Below, in pieces: positions 24,342 to 34,187 of a stretch of DNA of 64,000 bases. Source of the DNA: Chloroflexota bacterium (lineage in GTDB: Bacteria > Chloroflexota > Dehalococcoidia > CAUJGQ01); the NCBI GenBank assembly GCA_963170165.1, contig CAUJGQ010000044.1, positions 1 to 64,000 on the forward strand, given 5' to 3'. How positions within the stretch are numbered: position 1 is the first letter of the stretch; each line of letters opens with the position of its first letter. The notes beneath the pieces are model-generated. The model was not told the DNA's origin. It made no database searches and saw only the letters and a list, made by a program, of their open reading frames with translations. Position numbers and translations under genes: made by a program.

Positions 24342-25286
24342 ATGATCACGCTGTTGTTTCTGTCGCCGGCCGCGCGTGCCGGAAAGACCGGTGTGGTATC
24401 CGCGTTGGCGCTGCGCCTCGCGTACCAGGGTAGGCGCGTTCTGGCGCTGCGACTTGGCGATGCAGGTGATGCCGCGGCCACCGCCGATGCCCGCGTCATG
24501 GCCACGCTGCCCTTTGCCCGCGGCCGCGGCGGAGCCCCGGTTTCGGTCAATGGCATCGCCGGTGTGATTGAGGCGGGTGGGCGGCCTGTGGAAGTACTGC
24601 TGTTGGAGGCCGAGGCCGGGGCCGGGACACAGGACGCGGCAGAAACATTGGATGCCCGCGTCGTCCTTGTTGGCCGCGGCAGCGACGCCGGTGAGGCGTT
24701 GCAGCGGGCCGCCGCGGCGCTCGGTCCGCGCTTGAGCGGCGTGGTGGTGACCGGTGTGCCGGAGCGCAAGCTGGCGGGCACGCGCGAATCCCTGATTGGG
24801 GCCGGTCTCCCCGTGCTGGCGGTGGTGCCGGAGGACCGGACGCTCTACGCCCCCAGTGTCGGCGCCATCATCGAGGCACTGGACGCCGAAGTGATCCTCG
24901 GTGACCCAGACGACGGCCAGGTGATCGAGCACCTGCTCGTCAACCCGGTGACGGTGGACCCTGGTCAGCCGTATTACGCCCGCCGCCGCGGTAAGGCCGT
25001 TATCACCCGCGCCGATAAGACCGACCTGCAGCTGGCTGCGCTGCAAACACAGACAGATCTGCTCATCCTCACCGGCGGCACGCCGCCATCGCCCTACACC
25101 ATCGACCGCGCGGCGGGGGAAGAAGTGCCCCTGCTGCTGACGCGTGGCAACACCCGTGAGACTGTCGCCCGGCTGGAAGACATCTTCACACGCAGCCGGT
25201 TCTCCGGTGAGCAGAAGTTAGAGCGGATGGGCGCGCTGCTGGAGCAGTATGGGGACAGCCAAGCCATCGCCGGGCTCACAAGCTGA
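24342..25286 (+). CDS. DRTGG-domain / phosphotransacetylase N-terminal-like P-loop protein
   Basis: SPAARAGKTGVVSAL P-loop-like start; HLLVNPVTVDPGQPYYARRRGKAVITRADKTDLQLAAL DRTGG-like region. Confidence 0.7.
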   Translation: MITLLFLSPAARAGKTGVVSALALRLAYQGRRVLALRLGDAGDAAATADARVMATLPFARGRGGAPVSVNGIAGVIEAGGRPVEVLLLEAEAGAGTQDAAETLDARVVLVGRGSDAGEALQRAAAALGPRLSGVVVTGVPERKLAGTRESLIGAGLPVLAVVPEDRTLYAPSVGAIIEALDAEVILGDPDDGQVIEHLLVNPVTVDPGQPYYARRRGKAVITRADKTDLQLAALQTQTDLLILTGGTPPSPYTIDRAAGEEVPLLLTRGNTRETVARLEDIFTRSRFSGEQKLERMGALLEQYGDSQAIAGLTS

Positions 25287-25322
25287 CCCAATGGCCGCAA
25301 CGGTGCAGCGGGCGTGGCGTGG

Positions 25323-25943
25323 CTAGACTGGGTCCGCAGCTTCCGTGTCACTGCGGGCGCCGCCGAACGCCTTGTTCGGCCGCTGACCTGCAGAGCGTGC
25401 CGGCCGGCGCAGCGTGACGGCCTCCAGCGACTCGGCGGGGGCGTTTGCCGGACGCGATGGTTGTGCCTGCTGGCGCCGCGCCCGGCCGCAGTACGGGCAC
25501 GCCGACCACGAATAGCTCAGCGGCCGCGCGCAGGCCGCGCACGGCTCTTTGAGCTGGGTCTGGCACACCGGACAGATGATGAAGTCCTCCGCCACACGCC
25601 GCCGGCAGCTGGGGCACGCCTTTAGATCCTCCAGCTCCTGGAGCAACGCCTCCTCCTCCAGCGTGCGCGCGTACGCCTCAGTGAGGGTTTCCTTTGGGCG
25701 GCCGATCAGGTAGATCCACAAGCCGGGCAGGCTGAACACCATCACCACGAACACCGCCGCCACCTGGAGAAACGGATCACGGGTGCGGGCGCGGATATCG
25801 CGGTAGGTCCACCACACCATCAGCACCCAGAGCACGAGCAGGTAGGTGATCAGCGCCGCCAGTACGACCTTGACCGAGTTCTGCCAGCTACCGCCGGGCC
25901 ATGCGATCAGCAGCCGGCCGGTCAGCCCTTGAAGCGCGTCCAT
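25323..25943 (-). CDS. Membrane protein with C-terminal double zinc ribbon
   Basis: Two TM segments, then CPSCRRRVAEDFIICPVCQTQL and CAACARPLSYSWSACPYCG. Confidence 0.75.
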   Translation of the reverse strand: MDALQGLTGRLLIAWPGGSWQNSVKVVLAALITYLLVLWVLMVWWTYRDIRARTRDPFLQVAAVFVVMVFSLPGLWIYLIGRPKETLTEAYARTLEEEALLQELEDLKACPSCRRRVAEDFIICPVCQTQLKEPCAACARPLSYSWSACPYCGRARRQQAQPSRPANAPAESLEAVTLRRPARSAGQRPNKAFGGARSDTEAADPV

Positions 25944-26100
25944 GACTACCTCGCATGCAGCGTACCCGCCGCACGCACCCCCCAACCTAAGCGCCCGAAG
26001 TATATCACACGAATGTAATCCCTCTGTCACCCGATCAGCCGGTAGCGCGAGCCTACAGTAGTACCCGCTGCATGCCGCCTCACCTGCCGGTGGCGCCGCC

Positions 26101-26106
26101 TATACT
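26101..26106 (+). promoter_or_regulatory. -10-like TATACT just before tgt start
   Basis: TATACT ends 7 nt upstream of the ATG. Confidence 0.35.
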
Positions 26107-26112
26107 GACTCC

Positions 26113-27282
26113 ATGCTCCAATTCACTCTCGACACGACCGACGGCGCGGCACGGGCCGGACGGTTCGAGACGGTACATGGGCCGGTGCTCACTCCGGCAT
26201 TCATGCCGGTTGGCACGCAGGCGACCGTCAAGTCACTCGCGCCGGCCGATGTCCGCGCCACCGGCGCCCAGATCCTCCTGTGCAACGCCTATCATCTGAT
26301 GCTGCGTCCCGGCGCCGCCCTTGTCGCTCGCCACGGCGGCCTGCACCGGTTCATGAACTGGGACGGGCCAATTCTCACGGACAGCGGTGGCTTCCAGGTG
26401 TTTTCGCTGGGCCACATGCGCAAGGTGTCCGCCGGCGGCGTGACCTTTCGCTCCCACCTGGACGGCAGCCGTCACGAGCTCACACCCGAACGGGCGATGG
26501 CGGTGCAGGCAGCGCTAGGCGCCGATGTCATCATGGCGTTCGATGAGTGCCCGCCGGCCGGGGCCACCCGTGATCATGCGACTGCCGCTACCGAGCGAAC
26601 CCACCGCTGGCTGGAGCGCTGCATCGCCGCCCATCACACCGAACAGGCGCTGTTCGGCATCTGTCAGGGTGGCATGTTCGCCGATCTGCGCGCCGCCTCG
26701 GCGGCATTCCTCGCCGCGCAGGATGTGGCCGGCTGCGCCATCGGCGGCCTCAGTGTCGGCGAGACTAAGTCGACGACGTGGGAGATGCTGGATGCCAGTG
26801 TCGGTCCGCTCCCCCAGCACAAGCCGCGCTACATGATGGGGGTGGGCTCTCCTGAGGATTTGATCGAGGCGGTGAAGCGTGGGGTAGATATGTTCGACTG
26901 CGTGCTGCCGACGCGGTTGGCGCGCAATGGCGCACTGTTCACGCCGGACGGCCGCGCGAATCTCCGCAACGCTCGCTGGGCGGAGGAGCTTGGCCCGGTG
27001 GACCCGGCCTGCGACTGCGCCACTTGCATGGACTACTCGGCGGCGTATCTGCGTCACCTGTTCGTCGCTGAGGAGCTGCTGGCCTACCGGCTGGCCAGCC
27101 AGCACAACATCCGTTTTCTGGTGCGGCTGATGGAGCGGGCGCGCGCTGCCATCATCGAGCAGCGATTCGAGGCGTTCGCCGCCGCTTTTTTGGCCCGCTA
27201 CCGGCCGGCCGATGAATCCGCTCGGATGACCCAGCGGGCAAAGTGGCTGGCGCGCGGGACGGCCGGTGGCGCAGGTGCGTGA
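26113..27282 (+). CDS. tgt: tRNA-guanine transglycosylase
   Basis: LTPAFMPVGTQATVKSL, ILLCNAYHL, DSGGFQVFSLG, and Zn-binding CDCATCMDYSAAYLRHLF. Confidence 0.96.
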   Translation: MLQFTLDTTDGAARAGRFETVHGPVLTPAFMPVGTQATVKSLAPADVRATGAQILLCNAYHLMLRPGAALVARHGGLHRFMNWDGPILTDSGGFQVFSLGHMRKVSAGGVTFRSHLDGSRHELTPERAMAVQAALGADVIMAFDECPPAGATRDHATAATERTHRWLERCIAAHHTEQALFGICQGGMFADLRAASAAFLAAQDVAGCAIGGLSVGETKSTTWEMLDASVGPLPQHKPRYMMGVGSPEDLIEAVKRGVDMFDCVLPTRLARNGALFTPDGRANLRNARWAEELGPVDPACDCATCMDYSAAYLRHLFVAEELLAYRLASQHNIRFLVRLMERARAAIIEQRFEAFAAAFLARYRPADESARMTQRAKWLARGTAGGAGA

Positions 27283-27334
27283 CGGTACGTCCGCCGCCGG
27301 TATCAGTGCAAGCATGCTACGGAGGCTGCGGGCC

Positions 27335-27631
27335 ATGGTGGCTGATCCCCGCGTACAACGGCAACGGCTTGAGATTCGGGTGTTTGGCATGGTTCAAGGC
27401 GTGGGCTTCCGGGCCTTCGCTCGCCACCACGCTTCGGCGCTGGGCCTGGCGGGCCACGCCCGTAATCTCCCCGATGGCAGCGTCGAGGTGATCGCCGAAG
27501 GACCGCGCATCGCGCTGGAGGAATTGCTACGCAACGTGGAGCTGGGGCCTCGGCTCGCCGCCATCGAGCGCTGCGAGGTAAGCTGGCAGCCGCACACCGG
27601 TGACACGAGCTGGTTTTCGGTCGAACGCTGA
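27335..27631 (+). CDS. Acylphosphatase
   Basis: RQRLEIRVFGMVQGVGFRAFARHHASALGLAGHARNLPDGSVEVIAEG. Confidence 0.9.
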   Translation: MVADPRVQRQRLEIRVFGMVQGVGFRAFARHHASALGLAGHARNLPDGSVEVIAEGPRIALEELLRNVELGPRLAAIERCEVSWQPHTGDTSWFSVER

Positions 27632-27648
27632 CCGCCGTCCTTCGCCGG

Positions 27649-28920
27649 TTACTCCCAGTCCAGCATCATCACGGTGATCTCGTCACCCGGCTGGACGTCG
27701 GGGCTGCCTTCAGAGACCACGGCGAGGCCATTGGCGCGGGCCAGCGCGGTGAGCACGCCGGAACTCTGCGAACCGCTGAGGCTGGCGACATAGCGGCCCT
27801 CCTCGAGCGTGACGGTGCAGCGGGCGAAGAAGCGGCGGCTATCGGTCATACGAAGCCGGTCGCGCGTGATCGCACGCACCACCGGCCGGTCAATCAGCGG
27901 CGCGCCCATCATCTTTTGCATGGCGGGGCGGCCAAACAGCTCGAAGGTGATGGCGGAGCTCACCGGATTACCAGGCAAGCCCAAGTGGGGCACTTGCCGG
28001 CCATCCGGAGCCCGAAACGCGCCGAAGGCCAGCGGCTTGCCCGGGCGCATGTTCACCGTCCAGAAGTCGACTTCGCCTTCCCGGCGCAGTACTTCTTTGA
28101 CGACATCGAAGTCCCCGCGCGATACACCGGCGGATGTGACGAGCATGTCAGCGCTCAGCCCCTCGTGCACCTTGGCCGTCATGTCCTCAATGGTGTCGCG
28201 GGCGATGCCGAGCAGACGAGGGATACCGCCAAAGCGCTGCACCTGCGCCGCCACGGTGTAGGCGTTGGAGTCGTGGATCTGACCCGGCTGCAGCGGTTGA
28301 CCGGGCGGCACGATCTCATCACCTGTGGAAAGAATCGCCACGACGGGGCGGCGGATGACGGGCACTTGCGCCATCCCCAGCGAGGCAAGCACACCCAAGT
28401 GTGCGGGTCGCAGCACCGTGCCGCGCGGGACGATCTCGGCGCCGGCGCGCACGTCTTCCCCCGCACGGCGAATGTTTGCTCCCAACCCAGCAGCTTTGAA
28501 GATCCGCACCAGGCTTTCGACGTGGCCGACCTTACTGGGGGCAGCACGGCCCGTCTCGTCTGTCTCCTCGAACGGCACAACGGCGTCGGCGCCGGCCGGC
28601 ATCGGCGCACCGGTCATGATCCGGACGGCGCAGCCAGGCTCGACACGGCCGTCGTAGACGTAGCCTGCGGCCAGCTCGCCGGTAACCCGCAGCTGCACCG
28701 GCGTGTCCTCCGTGGCGCCAGCCGTGTCGGCAGCACGCACGGCGTAGCCATCCATCGCCGTGTTATCCAGCGGAGGAATGTTGAACGAGGCAACCGCACT
28801 GGCTGCCAGCGTCTGGCCGGCGACCTCCAGCAACGGCCGGCGCTCTGGCGCCAGTTCAGATACATACGTAAGGATGCGCCGGCGCGCCTCCTCCACCGAG
28901 ATCATGGACATCCCAGTCAT
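27649..28920 (-). CDS. moeA: Molybdopterin molybdenumtransferase
   Basis: IPPLDNTAMDGYAVRAAD, ILSTGDEIV, TSAGVSRGDFDVVKEVL, LGLPGNPVSS. Confidence 0.94.
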   Translation of the reverse strand: MTGMSMISVEEARRRILTYVSELAPERRPLLEVAGQTLAASAVASFNIPPLDNTAMDGYAVRAADTAGATEDTPVQLRVTGELAAGYVYDGRVEPGCAVRIMTGAPMPAGADAVVPFEETDETGRAAPSKVGHVESLVRIFKAAGLGANIRRAGEDVRAGAEIVPRGTVLRPAHLGVLASLGMAQVPVIRRPVVAILSTGDEIVPPGQPLQPGQIHDSNAYTVAAQVQRFGGIPRLLGIARDTIEDMTAKVHEGLSADMLVTSAGVSRGDFDVVKEVLRREGEVDFWTVNMRPGKPLAFGAFRAPDGRQVPHLGLPGNPVSSAITFELFGRPAMQKMMGAPLIDRPVVRAITRDRLRMTDSRRFFARCTVTLEEGRYVASLSGSQSSGVLTALARANGLAVVSEGSPDVQPGDEITVMMLDWE

Positions 28921-28960
28921 ATCGTTCCCAATGATTGCAGCCTGATCCGCGCCTGGCGCT

Positions 28961-29212
28961 TTACCCCAGCCGCACTGCCAGACAGGTAGTGGTGCGCTTG
29001 ACGCCGCCGATGCTCTGGATACCGTCAGTGATGCAGTTGCCCAACCGGTCCAGGTCGTCGGCCTCCAGTTGCACGATCACATCGAACGGCCCGGTGACGG
29101 TGTCAACGGCCAGTACGCGCGCGTCCTTGTGGTTGAGGTGCTGCATCGACTCGCCGACCGCCTTGGCGCTACCAACCTCGGTCTCGATCAGAACATACCC
29201 GCGGATTGCCAT
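28961..29212 (-). CDS. Lrp/AsnC-type ligand-binding (RAM) domain protein
   Basis: MAIRGYVLIETEVGSAKAVGESMQHL ... VTGPFDVIVQLEADDLDRLG; 83 aa with no HTH. Confidence 0.85.
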   Translation of the reverse strand: MAIRGYVLIETEVGSAKAVGESMQHLNHKDARVLAVDTVTGPFDVIVQLEADDLDRLGNCITDGIQSIGGVKRTTTCLAVRLG

Positions 29213-29356
29213 GGACGTGCGCTCCTTTGTGTGCGTTCTGTGCGCCATCTTACGTGAGCCGGTTGTAGACTGAAACCTGATACGCATCACTATGTCGCGC
29301 TGAGGCTGCCTGGGAGGTTCGGCCTCGATATAATGCAGGCCGGAGGCAACAGATCC

Positions 29357-30727
29357 TTGAACGTAACCGCAGAACGCATTCCGGATAGCCAGGTTGTCCT
29401 GACCATTGAGGTCGAGCCCGAGCGCGTCGAGCAGTCGATGCAGCAGGCGTATCGCCGCGTTGCTCCGCGCATCCGCGTTCCCGGCTTCCGGCCCGGTAAG
29501 GCGCCCCGCGCCATCCTTGAACGGCACGTTGGCCGTGAGGCGCTGTTGCACGAGGCGCTGGACAAGCTGGTTCCCGAGGTGGTGGAGGAGGCGATCAAGT
29601 CCGAGTCCCTGGAGATGGTTGATGCCCCGGATCTGGAGATTACCAGCCTCGAGCCCGTGGTGATCAAGGCCACCGTGCCGGTTCGACCCACCATCGACCT
29701 GGGCGACTACCGCTCGCTGCGGTTGGAGGCGCCCGACGCCGAGATCGACGAGGATGAAGCGCAACGCACGCTTGATCAGCTCCGGCGGCGCAACGCGGAC
29801 ATCGAGCCGGTGGAGCGGCCGGTGCAAGAGGGCGACCGTGTGCGCGTATCAATCACGGGTACGGTCGACGACGAACAGGTATTGACCCAAGACAATGCCG
29901 ATCTGACCGTACGGGCCGAGGCACTAACCTCCGTCCCCGGCGTCTATGACCGGCTGCTCGGCATGTCTGCCGGCGAGCTGGCCGAGTTCGAGGCCACGCT
30001 GCCGGATGACTATAGCCGCGGCGATCTCGCCGGAAAAAGCATCCACTACACGCTGACCGTGCTGGACGTGAAGGAAGAGAAGCTACCGGAGCTGGACGAC
30101 GAGTTTGCCAAGGAGGTCGGCGAGGGCTTCGACAGTTTGGAAGCGCTCAAGGAGCGGATCGACTCCGATATCCGCGCCCGCGCCGACGAGGAAGCACGCC
30201 GCAAGCTCCAGGAGCTGGCTGTCGACACGCTGGTAGGGCAGGCCACCGTTGAGTATCCGCCGCAGATGGTCGAGCGCGAGATCGACCACATGATCCGGGA
30301 CATCACCCGCCAGGTCTCCGGCGGCGCTGATGACCGGCGGACCATGGAACGCTTCCTGATTGCGGCCGGACGGAGCGAGGAGCAGCTGCGCGAGGAGTTC
30401 CGCCCGTCCGCCGCCGAGCGCGTAAAGCGCACGCTGGTGCTGTCGCAACTGGCGGAGAACGAGGGTATCTCGGTCACACCGGAAGATATCGAGGCTGAGC
30501 TCGACGCCCTGACCGGGCCAAACGTCTCTGCGGCACAGGTGCGGCAGGTGTTCGGGACCGCGGCCGGCCGCGAGATGATCGAGCGCAACCTGCGCAGCCG
30601 TCGCACGCTGGAGCGGCTCATTCAACTTGCGCGGGGCGAGGAACCGCCGGCGGCCGGAGAGGCTGAAGTTCCAGCGACGGATACCGAGAATAAAGACGAG
30701 GAGGCCGCGGCGCCGGCCACCGAGTAG
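29357..30727 (+). CDS. tig: Trigger factor
   Basis: LNVTAERIPDSQVVLTIEVEPERVEQSMQQAYRRVAPRIRVPGFRPGKAPRAILERHVG ribosome-binding motif; TTG start with upstream GGAGG; the ATG at 29333 overlaps a TATAAT. Confidence 0.92.
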   Translation: MNVTAERIPDSQVVLTIEVEPERVEQSMQQAYRRVAPRIRVPGFRPGKAPRAILERHVGREALLHEALDKLVPEVVEEAIKSESLEMVDAPDLEITSLEPVVIKATVPVRPTIDLGDYRSLRLEAPDAEIDEDEAQRTLDQLRRRNADIEPVERPVQEGDRVRVSITGTVDDEQVLTQDNADLTVRAEALTSVPGVYDRLLGMSAGELAEFEATLPDDYSRGDLAGKSIHYTLTVLDVKEEKLPELDDEFAKEVGEGFDSLEALKERIDSDIRARADEEARRKLQELAVDTLVGQATVEYPPQMVEREIDHMIRDITRQVSGGADDRRTMERFLIAAGRSEEQLREEFRPSAAERVKRTLVLSQLAENEGISVTPEDIEAELDALTGPNVSAAQVRQVFGTAAGREMIERNLRSRRTLERLIQLARGEEPPAAGEAEVPATDTENKDEEAAAPATE

Positions 30728-30834
30728 CACCCTGCACCAGAACCTGGCCGGTCAGGTAGGGCAGCCCCGCGGCACGCGGCGTATCATGAGATTACTGCCC
30801 CTCCCGCGGGGCCAACGCCTGAGTGAGGTTGACC

Positions 30835-31461
30835 ATGCCGCACATCCCCAATCCGACGATCCTCGAGCGCGACGGCCACGTTGAGCGCGCCTGGGATGTC
30901 TACTCGCGTCTTTTCCGTGACCGGATCATCTATCTGGGCACTCCCATCAACGATGACGTGGCCAACCTCATCATTGCACAGCTCCTGTTCCTCAACTCCG
31001 ACGACCCGGACCGCGACATTCAGATCTTCATCAATAGCCCCGGCGGCGACGTGGTGGCCGGGCTGGCGATCTATGACGTGATGCAGCACGTCAAGCCGGA
31101 TATCCAGACCGTCTGCATCAACGCATCCTCGATGGCCTCGGTCTTGCTCTCAGCCGGCACCAAGGGCAAGCGCTTTATCCTGCCAAATGCGGAAGTGATG
31201 ATTCATCAAGGCTCGGCTGGGTTCCAGGGGAACACGCCGGACCTTGAGATCCACATGAAGCACGTCTCCAAGCTGATCACGCGCCTCACCGAGATCCTGG
31301 CCCATCACTGCGGCCAGCCGTATGACAAGGTGAAGCGCGACTCCGACCGCGACTACTTCATGTCGGCCGACGATGCGGTGGCGTACGGTATCGTCGATGA
31401 GATTCTCCCTGCGACCAAAGGACTGGTTCCGTCGCTGGCGGTCGCCGGAGCCCGCGCCTAG
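30835..31461 (+). CDS. clpP: ATP-dependent Clp protease proteolytic subunit
   Basis: IFINSPGGDVVAGLAIYD, NASSMASVLLSAGTKGKR, MIHQG catalytic region. Confidence 0.95.
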   Translation: MPHIPNPTILERDGHVERAWDVYSRLFRDRIIYLGTPINDDVANLIIAQLLFLNSDDPDRDIQIFINSPGGDVVAGLAIYDVMQHVKPDIQTVCINASSMASVLLSAGTKGKRFILPNAEVMIHQGSAGFQGNTPDLEIHMKHVSKLITRLTEILAHHCGQPYDKVKRDSDRDYFMSADDAVAYGIVDEILPATKGLVPSLAVAGARA

Positions 31462-31479
31462 CAGCACCTGGCCTTACCA

Positions 31480-31511
31480 CTGCGCTCCGTCCAGGGCGGG
31501 ACGGAGCGCAG
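31480..31511 (+). terminator. 13-bp perfect hairpin in clpP-clpX intergenic region
   Basis: CTGCGCTCCGTCC / GGACGGAGCGCAG, 6-nt loop, no T tract. Confidence 0.5.
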
Positions 31512-31551
31512 CGCGCACCCCAACATGCGCCCGCCTGAGGGGGACACTGGC

Positions 31552-32859
31552 ATGGCGAACAATCGCAGCGGTCGCGTCCAGTACCACTGCTCGTTCTGTG
31601 GCAAGAATCAGGACCAGGTCAAACGCCTGATCGCCGGTCCTGGCGCCGTCTATATCTGCGACGAATGCGTCGAGCTCTGCCGCGAGATCATCAACGAAGA
31701 GGCCTCACCCCAAGCGCGCCCTCGCCAGGCGGGCAGCCACCGCGTTCCCCCACCCAAGCAAATCTTCGAGCATCTGTCTGAGTACGTCATCGGCCAGGAA
31801 GAGGCGAAGAAAGTCCTCTCCGTCGCCGTCTACAACCACTACAAGCGCATCAACAATCCTGGCTCTGGGGGCGATGTCGAGCTGGAGAAGTCCAACATCC
31901 TGCTCGTCGGCCCTACCGGCTCCGGCAAGACCTACCTGGCGCGCACCCTGGCCAAGATTCTTGATGTGCCCTTCACCATTGCTGACGCCACCGCCCTCAC
32001 CGAGGCCGGCTACGTCGGCGAGGATGTGGAGAACATCCTGCTGCACCTGATTCAAGCAGCCGATTTCGACATCCAGCGGGCTGAGCGCGGCATCATCTTC
32101 ATCGACGAGATTGATAAGATCGCGCGCAAGGCGGACAATCCGTCAATCACCCGTGACGTCTCCGGCGAGGGTGTGCAACAGGCGCTGCTCAAAATCATCG
32201 AAGGCTGCGTTGCCTCAGTCCCGCCTCAGGGCGGGCGCAAGCACCCACACCAGGACTTCCTGCAGATCAACACGCAGAACATCCTGTTCGTCGGCGGCGG
32301 CGCCTTTGAGGGGCTGGATAAGATCATCGATAAGCGCCTGAATCGCGGCACGCGCAATATCGGTTTCCAGCATGGCCCGGCCGTCAGCGCGGCCGAACGC
32401 CAGAAGCAGACCGACGAGCTGTTTGCCCAGGTCACGCACGACGACCTGCTGCAGTACGGGCTGATTCCCGAATTCGTGGGCCGCATGCAGATGGTGGTGG
32501 GTCTGCACTCTCTAGACAAACAGTCCATGATTCGCATCCTCACCGAGCCTAAGAACGCCGTCATCCGCCAGTTCCAGCGCTTCTTCCAAATGGACGGGGT
32601 GGAGCTGTCGTTCACGCCCGAAGCGCTGGAGGCGTGCGCCGAGGAGGCGATCCGCCACCGCACCGGCGCCCGCGGCCTGCGCACCGTCCTGGAAGACACG
32701 CTGCTGGACGTGATGTATGAGATCCCTTCCCGCGGCGATGTGAAGAAGTGCGTCGTCAACGCCGAATCGATCCTGCGCCGCACCCGGCCGCTGATGCTCA
32801 CCCGCGCCGGCGCCGTTATCAACCCTGACGAGGAAGTGGTGCGCTCCGAAACGGCCTGA
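31552..32859 (+). CDS. clpX: ATP-dependent Clp protease ATP-binding subunit ClpX
   Basis: Zn-binding CSFCGKN ... [19 protein letters not shown] Walker [13 protein letters not shown]. Confidence 0.96.
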   Translation: MANNRSGRVQYHCSFCGKNQDQVKRLIAGPGAVYICDECVELCREIINEEASPQARPRQAGSHRVPPPKQIFEHLSEYVIGQEEAKKVLSVAVYNHYKRINNPGSGGDVELEKSNILLVGPTGSGKTYLARTLAKILDVPFTIADATALTEAGYVGEDVENILLHLIQAADFDIQRAERGIIFIDEIDKIARKADNPSITRDVSGEGVQQALLKIIEGCVASVPPQGGRKHPHQDFLQINTQNILFVGGGAFEGLDKIIDKRLNRGTRNIGFQHGPAVSAAERQKQTDELFAQVTHDDLLQYGLIPEFVGRMQMVVGLHSLDKQSMIRILTEPKNAVIRQFQRFFQMDGVELSFTPEALEACAEEAIRHRTGARGLRTVLEDTLLDVMYEIPSRGDVKKCVVNAESILRRTRPLMLTRAGAVINPDEEVVRSETA

Positions 32860-32887
32860 CCGGCGCCAACGAGCAGCACACAATCCG

Positions 32888-32914
32888 AGGGGGATGTCAC
32901 CGCATCCCCTTTCT
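32888..32914 (+). terminator. Intrinsic terminator after clpX
   Basis: GGGGATG tcaccg CATCCCC followed by TTTCT. Confidence 0.6.
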
Positions 32915-32965
32915 GCCTTCCTCTTGTTGTTCCCCATTCTTTCGAACGAGGCGCTTTCGCTCGTC

Positions 32966-34012
32966 ATGCCCAAACAGACCGTGCTAATCACCGGCGGGGC
33001 CGGTTTCCTTGGCATCAACCTTGCCCGCTACCTCCACGCCCGCGGCTATGCCATCGTCTCGCTCGACCTGGCGCCGTTTGACTATGCGGATATGCGCGAC
33101 CAGGTCAACGTCATCACCGGCGATATCCGCGACCGGCAGACGGTTGATCGCGCGATGCAGGGTGTGGACTTCACCGTCCACACCGCTGCCGCTCTGCCCC
33201 TGTACAAGCCGCGCGACATCCACTCCACCGATGTCGACGGCACACGCAACGTCATGGCCTCGGCACTGGCGCACGGGGTGCAGCGCGCCGTGCACATTAG
33301 CTCCACCGCCGTCTACGGCATTCCTGACCATCACCCACTGGTCGAGGACGATCGGTTGGAGGGTGTTGGACCGTACGGCCAGGCGAAGATTCAGGCGGAG
33401 ATGGTATGCCTGGAGTACCGCGCCAAGGGGCTCGTGGCGCCGATCATCCGGCCCAAGTCGTTCATCGGCCCAGAACGGCTGGGTGTCTTTGCCCTACTGT
33501 ATGACTGGGCATTGGACGGCCACGGCTTCCCGATGATTGGCAGCGGCAACAACCGCTACCAGTTCCTCGATGTTGAGGACCTGTGCGAGGCGATCTACCT
33601 GACGATGACCCTACCGGTGGAGCAGGTGAATGACACCTTCAACATCGGCGCTGCCGACTTCGGCCGGATGAAGGACGACTATCAGGCAGTGCTCGACGCG
33701 GCCGGACACGGTAAGCGGATCCGCCCCTTCCCGGCAGCGCCTGCTATCTGGGGCCTGCGCCTGCTGGAGGCGCTGCACCTCTCGCCGCTGTATAAGTGGG
33801 TGTACGAGACCGCTTCCAAGGACTCCTTTGTCTCCATCGAGAAGGCACAGCGGCAGCTCGGCTTCCGGCCCAAGTACTCGAACAAGGATGCGCTCCTGCG
33901 CAACCTGGCGTGGTACCGGGCCAACCGCGAAACCTTCGCCGGAGCGTCCGGTATCAGCCATCGCGTGCCCTGGAAGCAGGGCGCCATCGGGCTGCTTAAG
34001 CGTTTCTTCTAG
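32966..34012 (+). CDS. NAD-dependent epimerase/dehydratase (extended SDR)
   Basis: VLITGGAGFLGINLARYL, HISSTAVYG, YGQAKIQAE (YxxxK). Confidence 0.9.
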   Translation: MPKQTVLITGGAGFLGINLARYLHARGYAIVSLDLAPFDYADMRDQVNVITGDIRDRQTVDRAMQGVDFTVHTAAALPLYKPRDIHSTDVDGTRNVMASALAHGVQRAVHISSTAVYGIPDHHPLVEDDRLEGVGPYGQAKIQAEMVCLEYRAKGLVAPIIRPKSFIGPERLGVFALLYDWALDGHGFPMIGSGNNRYQFLDVEDLCEAIYLTMTLPVEQVNDTFNIGAADFGRMKDDYQAVLDAAGHGKRIRPFPAAPAIWGLRLLEALHLSPLYKWVYETASKDSFVSIEKAQRQLGFRPKYSNKDALLRNLAWYRANRETFAGASGISHRVPWKQGAIGLLKRFF

Positions 34013-34187
34013 CTTCCTTTGCGCGGTATTCCTGCCCCTTGCCCCTGCCGGTGATAGCTGGAGAGGCGCCGTCGCGGCATCACGACTCATCCGGAGGGCA
34101 GCAACTATCTCCTCGCCGGCCACGGGCTGACAGGCAGCAGCGAGCGCCGTATACTCTGGCGCACGCGCACCGTGGGAGGGATGTCGC

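Noticed and set aside
24030-25046. 338-aa minus-strand ORF antisense to the DRTGG gene
   Set aside because: Low-complexity Arg/His-rich translation overlapping a supported + strand CDS
28921-28960. Moco riboswitch upstream of moeA
   Set aside because: Only 40 bp between moeA and the neighbouring gene and no conserved elements seen
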